64,000 nt of DNA, taken from NCBI GenBank assembly GCA_017484285.1, contig JAFUTH010000015.1, positions 248,001 to 312,000 on the forward strand, read 5' to 3'. A program made the translations under genes and the position numbers. Below are positions 25,538 to 34,627 of this stretch, piece by piece; the stretch's first letter is position 1; each line of letters starts with the position of its first letter. The notes under the pieces are model-generated. The model saw only the letters and a program-made list of their open reading frames with translations, was not told the DNA's origin and ran no database searches. The DNA comes from Treponema sp. (lineage in GTDB: Bacteria; Spirochaetota; Spirochaetia; Treponematales; Treponemataceae).

Positions 25538-27283
25538 ATGAAAAAACTTATTTTTACATTGACGGCACTTTCGCTCGTCTCTCTGGCATCAGCACAGGAA
25601 TTTGACGATTTCGGTGGCGGAGATTTTGGTGGCTACGAAGAGTCATCTACTCCGGCTGTCACAATCACTGGCGAAGTCGGTGCTGAAACGCGCGCATGGA
25701 TTGGCACGACAAACGAAACCTCGGGATTGTACGACACACACAATTACGACGGTATATATGATGTAAGCAAAACCGAGCTTGACGCAGGCGCATACGCAAA
25801 TCTCGAGCTCAACTACGAGGGCGACTACACAGGCGCAAACCTCAAGCTCAAGCTCGATTCAGGCACACTCACTGAGCATCCCGAAGATGTTATCGACGAG
25901 GTTTCAGCAAGCGGAAGCTTCAAAGACGGACGCATTCAGGTCAAAGCCGGAAAAATGAAGGAAGTCTGGGGCAAGGGCGACAAAATCCACGTACTCGACA
26001 ATTTCAACGCGAATGACTACACCGACTTTATCTTCCCCGACTACATCGACCGCCGATTGGGTGAGGTCATGTTCAAAACGACGTTCAACCTCTCTTGGGA
26101 TTACAACCTCAAACTTGAAGGCATCTTCACCCCGTGGATGACCGCCGACCGATTTGCAAGCGAAGGTTCGTTCTTGTATCCTGCGGCACAGGCAAATCTT
26201 ACTAGTAAAGTAAAAGACATTCTTGTACAGCAAGGCTCGGCTATTACTTCAACAGCCGTTGATTTCGAAAAGCAAACTGTAAACGGCAACACATTGGTTA
26301 ATGCCATTATGAGGCTTTCAGATTTCTCAACAGATGACTTGTACGAAGACAACATTCGCTCAATCAAATATGCGCAGGGCGGTTTGCGCATGACAGGAAC
26401 ACTCGGAGGTCTCGACTGGGGCTTGAGCTACTACTACGGACACTACAAACAGCCGAGCGCAAAACTGCAAGGGCTTATCGGCATGAAAGCATACGCAGAC
26501 GCAGCTGAAGAAGCAAAAGCAGGCGCCGAGAAAGCAGCCGCTGCGGCAACAGCAGCAACAGCGGCTGGTGATGCCACAACCGCCGCAACATATGCTGCTA
26601 TGGCAGCTCAATACGGAGCGGCAGCTCAGAATTACGCAGATCTTGCTACGTCAGCTCTTGCAGGTGACGTAAACACATTGGTTTCACTCAACTACGATCA
26701 AATGCAGGTGTTCGGTGTTGAAGCGGCATTCGTTCTCTGGAAACTCAACACGCGATGGGAATTCGCGTATAACCTCACCGAGGATATCGCCGGTGATGAC
26801 CCGTGGGTAAAGAACAACTCAATTTCATGGGTCGGCGGATTCGACATCGACATTCCGATTCACAACCTCAACTTGAACGTACAGGAAACCGGTACATACA
26901 CACTCAAAAGCGATAAAATCAAAAATGGTGGTGTCACGGTTTCAGGTCTCGGACGCCTAACATGGGAAACACTCCGTAACAATTACGACGTTGACTACAA
27001 TTCAGACGACAAATACATCAACAACAAACTCATCGTGCTCTTGTCTGACAAATGGCTCAACGAAAAGCTCACCACGGAAGTTCAGGGTATCTACTGCATC
27101 GAAACAAAAGACTTCATGGTCGCACCGAATATCGAGTACAATGTCACGGAAGGTCTCACCTTCGGATGCCGATTCGCGTATCTCTACAGCGACAACGAGA
27201 ACGGCGAGTTCTACAACTTCACCGCGGACTCAGAGCATCACGACAAAGCGTTCTTGCAGTTGACCGCAAAATATCAGTTCTAG
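25538..27283 (+). CDS. Outer-membrane beta-barrel protein of the exporter cluster
   Basis: A 581-residue protein with signal peptide MKKLIFTLTALSLVSLASA, alternating hydrophobic/polar strands along most of its length and a terminal Phe (LQLTAKYQF), the outer-membrane insertion signature. The mature N-terminus is Asp/Phe/Gly-rich (EFDDFGGGDFGGYEE). A low-complexity Ala-rich stretch of about 70 residues (near 315-385) interrupts the barrel and probably forms a helical loop or plug. The domain resembles DUF1302-type barrels that accompany RND exporters and LolA-like proteins in other bacteria; that family assignment is an inference. It may release or accept the exported lipid at the outer membrane. 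Confidence 0.75.
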   Translation: MKKLIFTLTALSLVSLASAQEFDDFGGGDFGGYEESSTPAVTITGEVGAETRAWIGTTNETSGLYDTHNYDGIYDVSKTELDAGAYANLELNYEGDYTGANLKLKLDSGTLTEHPEDVIDEVSASGSFKDGRIQVKAGKMKEVWGKGDKIHVLDNFNANDYTDFIFPDYIDRRLGEVMFKTTFNLSWDYNLKLEGIFTPWMTADRFASEGSFLYPAAQANLTSKVKDILVQQGSAITSTAVDFEKQTVNGNTLVNAIMRLSDFSTDDLYEDNIRSIKYAQGGLRMTGTLGGLDWGLSYYYGHYKQPSAKLQGLIGMKAYADAAEEAKAGAEKAAAAATAATAAGDATTAATYAAMAAQYGAAAQNYADLATSALAGDVNTLVSLNYDQMQVFGVEAAFVLWKLNTRWEFAYNLTEDIAGDDPWVKNNSISWVGGFDIDIPIHNLNLNVQETGTYTLKSDKIKNGGVTVSGLGRLTWETLRNNYDVDYNSDDKYINNKLIVLLSDKWLNEKLTTEVQGIYCIETKDFMVAPNIEYNVTEGLTFGCRFAYLYSDNENGEFYNFTADSEHHDKAFLQLTAKYQF

Positions 27284-27309
27284 GAACCGAAATTACTAAA
27301 AGCACTTAC

Positions 27310-27338
27310 TGCCCTGCACTTTTGCGGGGCATTTTTTT
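27310..27338 (+). terminator. Rho-independent terminator after the barrel gene
   Basis: TGCCCTGC, 5-nt loop, GCGGGGCA followed by seven T. It overlaps the -35 region of the next gene. Confidence 0.8.
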
Positions 27339-27342
27339 GCGT

Positions 27343-27371
27343 TTCTCCCCTCTTTTTGCTATAATCGTTCC
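27343..27371 (+). promoter_or_regulatory. rlmJ promoter, leaderless geometry
   Basis: -10 TATAAT at 27360-27365, then CGTTCC and ATG at 27372; a weak -35 TTGCGT at 27337-27342 with a 17-nt spacer. No SD. Confidence 0.6.
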
Positions 27372-28328
27372 ATGCTCTCATACATTCACGCCTATCATGC
27401 GGGCAATCACGCTGACATCTTAAAGCATCTCACGATTTCACTGATTCTTGAACACTTGCGCAAAAAAGAAAAGCCGTTCTGTGTGATTGACACGCACGCC
27501 GGGAGCGGAATCTACAGCCTTCACGACGCACGCGCCCAAAAGACCGGCGAAGCGAGCACAGGAGTAGAAAAGCTGCTAAATTTCTCACAGAGAACACAGA
27601 GCGCACAGAGAGATTTCAACAGCACGAACGAACTTCCCACAACGCCCTCTCTCTGTGAACTCAAAAGCTCTGTGAGGAATTTAAAATTTATTGGCATTCT
27701 TCAAGATTACTACACGCGGGCAGAATATCCAGGGTCGCCGTTGATTGAGAATGCGTTTTTGCGACAAGGAGACGAGCAGATTCTGTGCGAGCTACATCCG
27801 ACGGCGTTTGAGGAATTGCGCGCATGCTTTTATGAAAAGAAAATCGCTTGCAAAGAGAGCGGAAAAGCGTTTTTTGAGCCAGCCCTTCACAAGCGAGACG
27901 GCTACGAGCTGCTTTCTGCCATAACGCCGCCCAAAATCAAGCGCGGGCTTGCCATAGTTGACCCCAGTTTTGAGGACGCGAGCGACTTTGAGAAGTGCGG
28001 CGAGGTGATTTCGCGCGTACACAAAAAATGGAGCGCGGGAATCATCGCGCTCTGGTATCCGCTCGTCGCCCATCGAAGCGCGGAAATCTCGATGATGAAA
28101 GAGCGAATCGCCGCGAGCGTGGAAGCAACAGAGCCGAAAATTCTCGACATTCAAATGGAAATCAAGCGCAAAGAAGACATGACAGGTCTTTCCTCGCTCT
28201 ACGGAAGCGGCATGTTCATCGTAAACTTCCCCTATCAGCTCGATGTTCAGATGCGGGAGATAATGCCCGCCCTCTCAGAGATTCTCGGCGAAACTGCGCA
28301 TGAGTGGAGCGTAGACTACTATTCGTGA
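27372..28328 (+). CDS. rlmJ: 23S rRNA (adenine-N6)-methyltransferase RlmJ with an in-frame palindromic insertion
   Basis: A 318-residue RlmJ. Landmarks: MLSYIHAYHAGNHADILKH at the start, IDTHAGSGIY (SAM site), RAEYPGSPLIE, LCELHPTAFEELR, catalytic motif DPSFE (DPPYE in E. coli), and ALWYPL. It methylates N6 of A2030 of 23S rRNA in E. coli. Between GVEKLL and KFIGIL lies a CACAGAG palindromic element adding about 35 residues without a frame break; the region is a surface part between the SAM motif and YPGSPL in known homologues. TATAAT lies exactly 6 nt before the ATG and there is no SD, so translation is probably leaderless. Confidence 0.9.
   Translation: MLSYIHAYHAGNHADILKHLTISLILEHLRKKEKPFCVIDTHAGSGIYSLHDARAQKTGEASTGVEKLLNFSQRTQSAQRDFNSTNELPTTPSLCELKSSVRNLKFIGILQDYYTRAEYPGSPLIENAFLRQGDEQILCELHPTAFEELRACFYEKKIACKESGKAFFEPALHKRDGYELLSAITPPKIKRGLAIVDPSFEDASDFEKCGEVISRVHKKWSAGIIALWYPLVAHRSAEISMMKERIAASVEATEPKILDIQMEIKRKEDMTGLSSLYGSGMFIVNFPYQLDVQMREIMPALSEILGETAHEWSVDYYS
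27577..27684 (+). repeat. CACAGAG palindromic element, copy 2, inside rlmJ
   Basis: Outer arms AAATTTCTCACAGAG and CTCTGTGAGGAATTT, inner arms CACAGAGAG and CTCTCTGTG, loop of about 30 nt. The right arm is read in the same frame as in copy 1, giving SLCELKSSVRNL here and SLCVLVCSVRNF there. Confidence 0.85.
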
Positions 28329-28385
28329 CAGCACGTTTTATTTTTTCTTGACCACACGCAGTTTTTTACAGTAACATATTCCCCA

Positions 28386-28427
28386 AGTCAGTTCGAAATC
28401 CATCCTGACTCAAAACAAAACTAGGAG
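28386..28427 (+). promoter_or_regulatory. Possible preQ1-I-like riboswitch before queF
   Basis: AGTCAG/CTGACT stem (28386-28391 with 28405-28410), 13-nt loop beginning TTC, then an A-rich tail CAAAACAAAACTAGGAG that contains the SD. This is the size and layout of preQ1-I aptamers, and TCC in the loop could pair with GGA of the SD. The second helix does not match the consensus clearly. Confidence 0.35.
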
Positions 28428-28434
28428 TTCTTAC

Positions 28435-28911
28435 ATGCGTTCAGAATCTGAACTTGAGGGCATCACGCTGCTCGGCAACAACGCCACATCGTACCCTCAG
28501 ACCTACTCGCCGGAAATCCTCGAAAAATTTCCGAACAAGCACCCGGGCAACGACTACATGGTCACATTCAACTGCCCCGAATTCACGTCTCTCTGCCCCA
28601 AAACCGGACAGCCCGATTTCGCCACAATCACAATCAACTACATTCCAGACGGATTCTTGGTGGAATCAAAATCTTTAAAGCTCTATCTCTTCTCTTTCCG
28701 AAACCACGGCGACTTTCACGAAGACTGCGTAAACATCATCATGAAAGACTTGATGGCTCTTCTTGAGCCAAAGTATCTTGAGGTGGAAGGAATCTTCACC
28801 CCGCGCGGCGGCATCTCGATTTACCCATTTGCAAACTACGGCAAGCCCGGCACGGAATACGAGACCATCGCAAAATCACGATTATTCACAGCAATCGACA
28901 AGAAAAAATAA
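28435..28911 (+). CDS. queF: NADPH-dependent 7-cyano-7-deazaguanine reductase QueF
   Basis: A 158-residue short-form QueF. Key parts: catalytic Cys in [14 protein letters not shown] with the partner Asp, substrate-binding [21 protein letters not shown], and the NADPH-side C-terminus. It reduces preQ0 to preQ1 in queuosine synthesis. SD AGGAG 8 nt before ATG. The next gene encodes a YhhQ-type transporter for queuosine precursors, so the pair is a functional unit; no other que genes are in the window. Confidence 0.93.
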   Translation: MRSESELEGITLLGNNATSYPQTYSPEILEKFPNKHPGNDYMVTFNCPEFTSLCPKTGQPDFATITINYIPDGFLVESKSLKLYLFSFRNHGDFHEDCVNIIMKDLMALLEPKYLEVEGIFTPRGGISIYPFANYGKPGTEYETIAKSRLFTAIDKKK

Positions 28912-28914
28912 TCA

Positions 28915-29026
28915 GAATTCCTCACAGAGCTTTGGAGTTCACAGAGAGCGTTTTTAAAGGGACGATTTTCGTATTGAAGAAATCTCTCTGTGCACTCTGT
29001 GTCCTCTGTGAGGAATTTATAAATAG
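28915..29026 (+). repeat. CACAGAG palindromic element, copy 3, between queF and the transporter gene
   Basis: Arms GAATTCCTCACAGAG and CTCTGTGAGGAATTT, inner CACAGAGAG and CTCTCTGTG, loop of about 40 nt. This copy fills most of the 128-nt gap between the two queuosine genes, and a frame runs through it into the transporter, but the SD-preceded ATG lies after it. Confidence 0.83.
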
Positions 29027-29039
29027 TAGGAGTAAAATT

Positions 29040-29756
29040 ATGGCTTTTCAGAATGAAATTATTCTTTTCCTTTCGGTGTTCGCGTTTTTTGGCGGACTGG
29101 TGGCGTTTTTCCGATTGTTCGGAAAGAACGGGATTTTTGCGTGGACGGTGATTTGCACGATTGCGGCGAACATTGAGGTTCTGATTTTGGTGCACGCATA
29201 CGGCATGGACACCACGCTCGGCAACGTGATCTTCGCCTCGTCTTTCCTTGCGACGGACATCATGAGCGAAATTTACGGCAAAAAAGAGGCGAACACATGC
29301 GTCAAAATCGGGCTTGCGGCGAACATCACCTTCATCTTGATTTCGCAGAGCTGGTTTTTGTATGTTCCCGCTCCGTCCGACACGATGGCTTCTCCAATCC
29401 GCACGGTTTTTGCGAACACACCGCGCGTCATGCTTTCGAGCCTGTTTGCCTATGCGGTATGCGAGCTGTACGATGTGTGGGCGTACCATCACATTTGGAG
29501 TTGGAGCGAAAAGAAATTCGGAAACAAAAAAACATTTTTGTGGCTTCGCAACAACGGTTCTACGATGGTGAGCCAGCTTATCAACGTGGTAGTGTTCAAC
29601 CTGCTTGCGTTCGTGGGCGTGTTTCCGCGCGATGTTATCATTCAGATTCTCATTTTCGGCTACGCGATTTTCTTAGTCACCTCGATTTTGGACACGCCGT
29701 TTTTGTACTGGGCGCGGTACATCGCGGAGAAGCATCCGGAATTACGAGAAAAATAA
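29040..29756 (+). CDS. YhhQ/DUF165-family queuosine precursor transporter
   Basis: A 238-residue membrane protein with six or so TM segments. Diagnostic blocks: FASSFLATDIMSEIYGKKEA, SQLINVVVFNLLAFVG and SILDTPFLYWARYIA. E. coli YhhQ imports preQ0/preQ1. The start at 29040 is chosen for its SD (TAGGAG, 7 nt); an upstream in-frame extension comes only from the palindromic element. Follows queF. Confidence 0.9.
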   Translation: MAFQNEIILFLSVFAFFGGLVAFFRLFGKNGIFAWTVICTIAANIEVLILVHAYGMDTTLGNVIFASSFLATDIMSEIYGKKEANTCVKIGLAANITFILISQSWFLYVPAPSDTMASPIRTVFANTPRVMLSSLFAYAVCELYDVWAYHHIWSWSEKKFGNKKTFLWLRNNGSTMVSQLINVVVFNLLAFVGVFPRDVIIQILIFGYAIFLVTSILDTPFLYWARYIAEKHPELREK

Positions 29757-29768
29757 CGCGTAAAAAAG

Positions 29769-29822
29769 TTGAACGGCAGCGTAAAAAAAGCACTTCCGTT
29801 TTTTAGCCCACATGCCGTTCAA
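29769..29822. terminator. Inverted repeat at the convergent yhhQ-type / aldo-keto reductase junction
   Basis: TTGAACGGCA (29769-29778) and TGCCGTTCAA (29813-29822) are perfect 10-bp arms; the right arm lies in the last codons of the reductase. A6/A7 and T6 runs lie between the arms. Possible bidirectional terminator; loop is long (34 nt). Confidence 0.35.
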
Positions 29823-30780
29823 ATCGCGTAAAGCCAAGAATTTTTTCGATTTGAGTGAGTGCGCTAGAGGGAATAACGAGGTCGGTTGCCGCGAGATTGT
29901 TTTCAAGCTGGCTCACTTTGCTCGCACCCGTGATAACAGAACTAATGCACGGTTTCGTTAAAATCCATGCGAGTGCAAGCACAGACATATTCGTGCCCAA
30001 ATCCGCGGCGATTTTTTCAAGTTCTGCAACCTTAGAAAGATTTTCATCGGTGAGAAGAGCGTTTATCTGCTTATCCGCCTGATGAGTTGCGCGAGAACCT
30101 GCGGGAAGCGGCTCGCCTTTTTTGTATTTTCCGGTCAAAAGCCCCTGCGCGAGCGGCGAAAACGGCGTGATTCCAATGCCATGCGCCTCGCACACGCCCA
30201 TGATGTCGTGCTCAATGTAGCGGTCTATCATGTTGTACTGCGGCTGAATGACAGTGAGCGGATAGAGATTATAGCGGTCGATAATCGCTTCTGCTTTTTC
30301 GAGGCGGGCTGCGCTCCACTCTTCGCTCACACCGTAATAAAGGATTTTCCCCTGTGAAACGAGGTCGCTCAATGTGCGGAGCGTTTCTTCCATTGGCGTT
30401 TCAGTGTCAAACCGATGGCAATAGTACAAATCGATGTAGTCTAAGCCGAGATTTTTAAGCGATCGGTCAACATTTTCGATGATGTGCTTTCGAGAAAGCC
30501 CGCGCTCATTTACCCCCGCGCCCGTAGGAAAAAAGGCCTTGCTTGAAATGACATAGCTTGAACGCGGATAGTCTTTAAGCACGCGCCCCAAAAATTTTTC
30601 CGCCTCGCCGCCACTGTATGCGTCAGCGCAATCAAAGAAATTAACACCGCGCTCATAGGCACGGCGAATAACTTCTTCCGCCGTTTTTTGCGCCTCTTGC
30701 CCCTGCAATGCGGTCATCCAACTTCCCACTGAAATTTCGCTGACTTTTAAGCCTGATTTTCCTACGTTTCGGTATTTCAT
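29803..30780 (-). CDS. Aldo/keto reductase
   Basis: A 325-residue NADPH-dependent oxidoreductase of the potassium-channel-beta-subunit-like group. Catalytic tetrad: D in FFDCADAYSGGEAE with Tyr, K in VISSKAFFP, H in LYYCHRFD. NADP site ITGASKVSQLENNL. SD GGGGAAA before ATG. Substrate unknown; neighbours (TyrS upstream) give no hint. Confidence 0.9.
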   Translation of the reverse strand: MKYRNVGKSGLKVSEISVGSWMTALQGQEAQKTAEEVIRRAYERGVNFFDCADAYSGGEAEKFLGRVLKDYPRSSYVISSKAFFPTGAGVNERGLSRKHIIENVDRSLKNLGLDYIDLYYCHRFDTETPMEETLRTLSDLVSQGKILYYGVSEEWSAARLEKAEAIIDRYNLYPLTVIQPQYNMIDRYIEHDIMGVCEAHGIGITPFSPLAQGLLTGKYKKGEPLPAGSRATHQADKQINALLTDENLSKVAELEKIAADLGTNMSVLALAWILTKPCISSVITGASKVSQLENNLAATDLVIPSSALTQIEKILGFTRFERHVG

Positions 30781-30817
30781 AGTTTTCCCCAGTAGAATCT
30801 GCGTTACTCCGCGCGGA

Positions 30818-32062
30818 TTATTTAAAAATCACGCGAGAGAATTTTTTCTTGCCCGCGCGAAGCACCAACTCGCCGTCTTTGTCGAGATTCGCGCCCGTGA
30901 CTTTAAGCGTTGGGTCAGAAAGACTTTCGCCGTTCAGTGACGCGCCGTTTCCTTGAATGAGCCGCCGCGCCTCGCCGTTTGAAGAAGCGAGTTTTGCGCT
31001 CACGAAAAGCGTGAGGATTCCGATTCCCGCGTCTAAGTCTGCCTTTGAAAGCTCTATCGTAGGCATTTGGGTCTTGTCGCCCTCGCCGCTGAATGCCGCC
31101 TTAGCCCCTGCCAGAGCAGCATCTGCCTTTTCTTTTCCGTGGATTTCTTTGGTGACTTCGTATGCCAGCCGCTCTTTTGCCACGTTGATGTCGCCCGCAC
31201 AAATCTCTTTGATTTCGCTTATTTCAAGGAAGGTGAAGAGCTTGAAGAATTTTTCGACATCGGGGTCGGCGACATTGCGCCAGTACTGGAAGAAGTCGTA
31301 CACGCTCGTGAGGGATTCGTCGAGGAAGATTGCGCCTTTCTCGGTTTTTCCCATTTTTTTGCCGTCGCTTCGCGTGATGAGCGGGAAGGTAAGACCGTAA
31401 ACTGTGTGCTCGGCATTGAGTTCTTCCGTGCCGCCCAATTTTCGGCGAATCAAGTCAACGCCTGCTGTGATGTTGCCCCACTGGTCGTCACCGCCAATCT
31501 GCAATTTGACATTGTGACGCTGGTGCAAGCACAAAAAGTCGTAGCTCTGCAAGAGCTGGTAGTTGAATTCGATGAAAGAAAGCCCGCGCTCCAACCGCTG
31601 TTTGTACGCCTCGAACGAGAGCATTTTGTTTACGCTGAAGCATGAGCCGATGTCACGCAAAAAGTCAATGTAATTGAGGTCAGCGAGCCAGTTTTTGTTG
31701 TGGTCGGCGAACGCTTTTTTGCCGTCGAAGCCGAAGAAGCGGTCTAGCTGCTTGTAGATGTTCTCGGCGTTCTTGTCAATCTGCTCGTAGGAAATCATCT
31801 TTCGCATTTCGGTTTTGCCAGACGGGTCGCCGATTCGGGCAGTGCCGTCGCCAATTAAGGCAATGCCGATGTGCCCGTGCTTTATGAGGTGGCGGAGCGC
31901 GAAAAACGGAACCATGTGCCCAATGTGAAGGGAAGGTCCCGTGGGGTCACAGCCGATATAGACGGCAATCGGTCCTTTGTCCATCTCGTCGGACAAGCCC
32001 TGCTCGTCCGTACACTGCGCGAAGAATCCGCGTTCTTTTAATATTTCAAGTGCTTTGTTCAT
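30818..32062 (-). CDS. tyrS: Tyrosyl-tRNA synthetase
   Basis: A 414-residue class I synthetase. HIGH motif in DPTGPSLHIGHMVPF, tyrosine-pocket block SYDFLCLHQRHNVKLQIGGDDQWGNI, KMSKS-loop variant KMGKTEKG, and a C-terminal S4 RNA-binding domain (ASSNGEARRLIQGNGASLNG). SD AAGGA before ATG. Located 30 nt after clpC on the same strand. Confidence 0.95.
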   Translation of the reverse strand: MNKALEILKERGFFAQCTDEQGLSDEMDKGPIAVYIGCDPTGPSLHIGHMVPFFALRHLIKHGHIGIALIGDGTARIGDPSGKTEMRKMISYEQIDKNAENIYKQLDRFFGFDGKKAFADHNKNWLADLNYIDFLRDIGSCFSVNKMLSFEAYKQRLERGLSFIEFNYQLLQSYDFLCLHQRHNVKLQIGGDDQWGNITAGVDLIRRKLGGTEELNAEHTVYGLTFPLITRSDGKKMGKTEKGAIFLDESLTSVYDFFQYWRNVADPDVEKFFKLFTFLEISEIKEICAGDINVAKERLAYEVTKEIHGKEKADAALAGAKAAFSGEGDKTQMPTIELSKADLDAGIGILTLFVSAKLASSNGEARRLIQGNGASLNGESLSDPTLKVTGANLDKDGELVLRAGKKKFSRVIFK

Positions 32063-32092
32063 TTTGTTTTCCTTTAGTGATGATGCTCTATT

Positions 32093-34615
32093 TTACTCAA
32101 GATTCGCGTTCTGTTCAATCAACGCGTTTTTTAGCTTCTTCGCCTTTGCCGCTTTCACGACGAGCTTTTCTTTTTCAAAAGTGACTTCAACCTCCCCGCT
32201 CTCAGGAATCGTTCCCGAAAGAATGAGGTTTGCAAGCTGGTCTTCGATTTCGTTCTGAATCAAACGGCGCATTGGACGCGCTCCCATGCTTGGCTCGTAG
32301 CCGTGGTCAAGGAGATAGTCACGCGCCTTGCTCTTGATTGAAAGATGAATGTTTCGCTCAGAAAGGCGGTCTTCAAGCTCGGCAATCTGAATGTCGAGGA
32401 TTTTTGAGATTTCCTCGCGCTTAAGCGGATTGAACACCACGATGTCATCGATTCGGTTGATAAGCTCAGGCGCCATAATTCGTTTGAGTTCTTCCATTGC
32501 GTTGGCTTTGATTTCGGCAGGCGGCAAAAATCCGTCGTCGAGCTGGGCAAAACCGAGCTTTTTGTCGGCGGTGATGCTCCTCGCTCCCGCGTTAGAAGTC
32601 ATAATAATCACGGTATTTCGGAAATTGACCGTGTGACCGAGATTGTCGCTCAGTTCCCCTTCTTCGAGAATCTGCAAGAGAAGATTGAACACCTCGTTGT
32701 GCGCCTTTTCGATTTCGTCAAAGAGCACGACCGAGTACGGCTTTTGCAAAACCTTGTTCGTGAGCATGCCGCCCTCTTCGTAGCCCACATAGCCTGGGGC
32801 AGAGCCAACCAAGCGGCTTGAAGTGTGCTTTTCCATAAAGTCGGACATGTCGATTCTGATGAGCGCGTCTTCCGTTCCGAAGAGGAATTTCGCCATCGCT
32901 TTTGCAAGCTGGGTCTTTCCCACGCCAGTCGGTCCCAAAAAGATGAATGAGCCCATTGGCCTGTTCGGGCTAGAAACTCCCGCACGGCTTCGGCGGATTG
33001 CGCTTGAAAGGTACTTCACCGCCTCGTCCTGACCGATGACATCTTTATGAATCTCCTTTTCCATGTCTAAAAGCCGCCCCGCTTCATTTGCGTCAAGCTG
33101 CTGGGCAGGAATTCCCGTCATGTCGGAGATGATTTTCGCGATGTCTGCCACGGTGACATGCTTTCGCACGGTGACGGCATTGTTCTTCCAGTAATTGTTG
33201 AAGTCGTCGAGTTTTTGCTTTAGGTCGCGCACTTTGTCACGAATCATCGCCGCCCGCTCGTAGTCCTGATTTGCGACAAGGGCTTCTTTTTCGTGGCTCA
33301 AATCTTCGATTGACTTTTCAAGCTCAGCAAGTTCGGTCGGTCGGCTCTCGGAAGTGATTTTTTTGGCACTTCCCGCCTCGTCCAGAAGATCAATCGCCTT
33401 GTCGGGCTGATATTTTTCGGGAATGTAGCGAGAAGAAAGCTTTACGATTGCTTCGATTGAGCCTTCATCGTATGTGACATTGTGGAATTCTTCGTATTTT
33501 GGCTTTAAGCCATTGAGAATCTGAATCGTCTCGTCATTGCTCGGCTCTTCGATTTTCACGAGCTGGAAACGGCGCGCCAAAGCGGAGTCTTTTTCGATGT
33601 AGCGGCGATATTCCTTGTAAGTGGTTGCGCCCACAAGCTGCAACTCGCCGCGTGAAAGGGCTGGCTTTAGGATATTGCTTGCGTCCATTGTGCCGTCAGG
33701 GCTTCCCGCACCGATAATCATGTGAAGTTCGTCGATGAAAAGAATGATGTCCTTTGATTCCTTGACTTCCTTCATCATGCGCTTCATGCGCTCCTCAAAG
33801 TCACCGCGGTATTTTGTGCCCGCGACCATCGCCGTAATGTCAAGAAGAAGCACTCGTTTTTGAAGCAGATTGTACGGAACTTCCCCGCTCGCGACGCGCT
33901 CTGCCAATCCCTCGGCAACCGAAGTTTTTCCAACGCCAGGCTCTCCTACAAGAATCGGATTGTTTTTTGTGCGGCGGCTTAAAATCTGCACCACGCGCTC
34001 GATTTCCTTTGAACGCCCGATAACAGGGTCAAGCTCGCCCTTTTTCGCCAAGTCCGTCAAATCACGGCTGAATTCTGAAAGGAACGACTTCTTTTTCTGA
34101 TTCGGCTGCTCGTTGTTCTTTGCGTTCGCGTACTCGACTTCTCGGTTCTCGGAATTGTCCTCACCGCCGTTTTCGTTCTGCAAATCACGGATAACATTGC
34201 GGACTGTATCAAGCGGAATCGAACACCGCTCAAAAAATCGGTATGTGGCAGAATTTTCCTCGCGCATTGCGGCAAGTAGCAAATGCTCCGTGCCCACATA
34301 CTCGCTCCGAAGCGAACGCGACTCAATCACCGCCACATCTAAGAGCGTGCGCAAGCGGCGGCTCGGCGGGAGCGCGGAAAAGGCGGGCGGGTTTTGCACG
34401 CGCGGAAAAGCGGAAAGGCTCTGCTCCAGCAAAAGCTGGAACGAAAGCACATTGATGTTCAGCGCACGAATCGCGTTGAAGCCCATGCTGTCCGCCGTTT
34501 TGAGAAGCGCGAGAATGACATGCTCAGGCAAGAGCTCGCCCAAGCCCGAATTGCGCCCTTCCGTCTGGGCAGATTCCGTCAGAAGTCGTTGTGCTTTAGA
34601 AGAAAGACCTTTCAT
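32093..34615 (-). CDS. clpC: ATP-dependent Clp protease ATP-binding subunit ClpC
   Basis: An 840-residue Hsp100. Clp-N repeats, first AAA ([15 protein letters not shown], Walker [10 protein letters not shown]), a UVR-type middle segment ([20 protein letters not shown]), second AAA ([26 protein letters not shown]) and the C-terminal small domain. It unfolds substrates for ClpP. SD AGGGGGTG. It follows mcsA and mcsB, the order known from the ctsR-mcsA-mcsB-clpC operon of Firmicutes, but no ctsR is present. Confidence 0.95.
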   Translation of the reverse strand: MKGLSSKAQRLLTESAQTEGRNSGLGELLPEHVILALLKTADSMGFNAIRALNINVLSFQLLLEQSLSAFPRVQNPPAFSALPPSRRLRTLLDVAVIESRSLRSEYVGTEHLLLAAMREENSATYRFFERCSIPLDTVRNVIRDLQNENGGEDNSENREVEYANAKNNEQPNQKKKSFLSEFSRDLTDLAKKGELDPVIGRSKEIERVVQILSRRTKNNPILVGEPGVGKTSVAEGLAERVASGEVPYNLLQKRVLLLDITAMVAGTKYRGDFEERMKRMMKEVKESKDIILFIDELHMIIGAGSPDGTMDASNILKPALSRGELQLVGATTYKEYRRYIEKDSALARRFQLVKIEEPSNDETIQILNGLKPKYEEFHNVTYDEGSIEAIVKLSSRYIPEKYQPDKAIDLLDEAGSAKKITSESRPTELAELEKSIEDLSHEKEALVANQDYERAAMIRDKVRDLKQKLDDFNNYWKNNAVTVRKHVTVADIAKIISDMTGIPAQQLDANEAGRLLDMEKEIHKDVIGQDEAVKYLSSAIRRSRAGVSSPNRPMGSFIFLGPTGVGKTQLAKAMAKFLFGTEDALIRIDMSDFMEKHTSSRLVGSAPGYVGYEEGGMLTNKVLQKPYSVVLFDEIEKAHNEVFNLLLQILEEGELSDNLGHTVNFRNTVIIMTSNAGARSITADKKLGFAQLDDGFLPPAEIKANAMEELKRIMAPELINRIDDIVVFNPLKREEISKILDIQIAELEDRLSERNIHLSIKSKARDYLLDHGYEPSMGARPMRRLIQNEIEDQLANLILSGTIPESGEVEVTFEKEKLVVKAAKAKKLKNALIEQNANLE

Positions 34616-34627
34616 GCCTGCACCCCC

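Noticed and set aside
27372-28328. DPSFE instead of DPPYE in RlmJ as loss of activity
   Set aside because: Substitution at these positions is common in this methyltransferase family and the catalytic Asp is retained.
28932-29039. A longer start for the YhhQ-type transporter
   Set aside because: The extra residues come from the palindromic element; the ATG at 29040 has a proper SD.
30818-32062. KMGKT instead of KMSKS in TyrS as a defect
   Set aside because: Variation of this loop (KFGKT, KMGKT) is normal in bacterial tyrosyl-tRNA synthetases.
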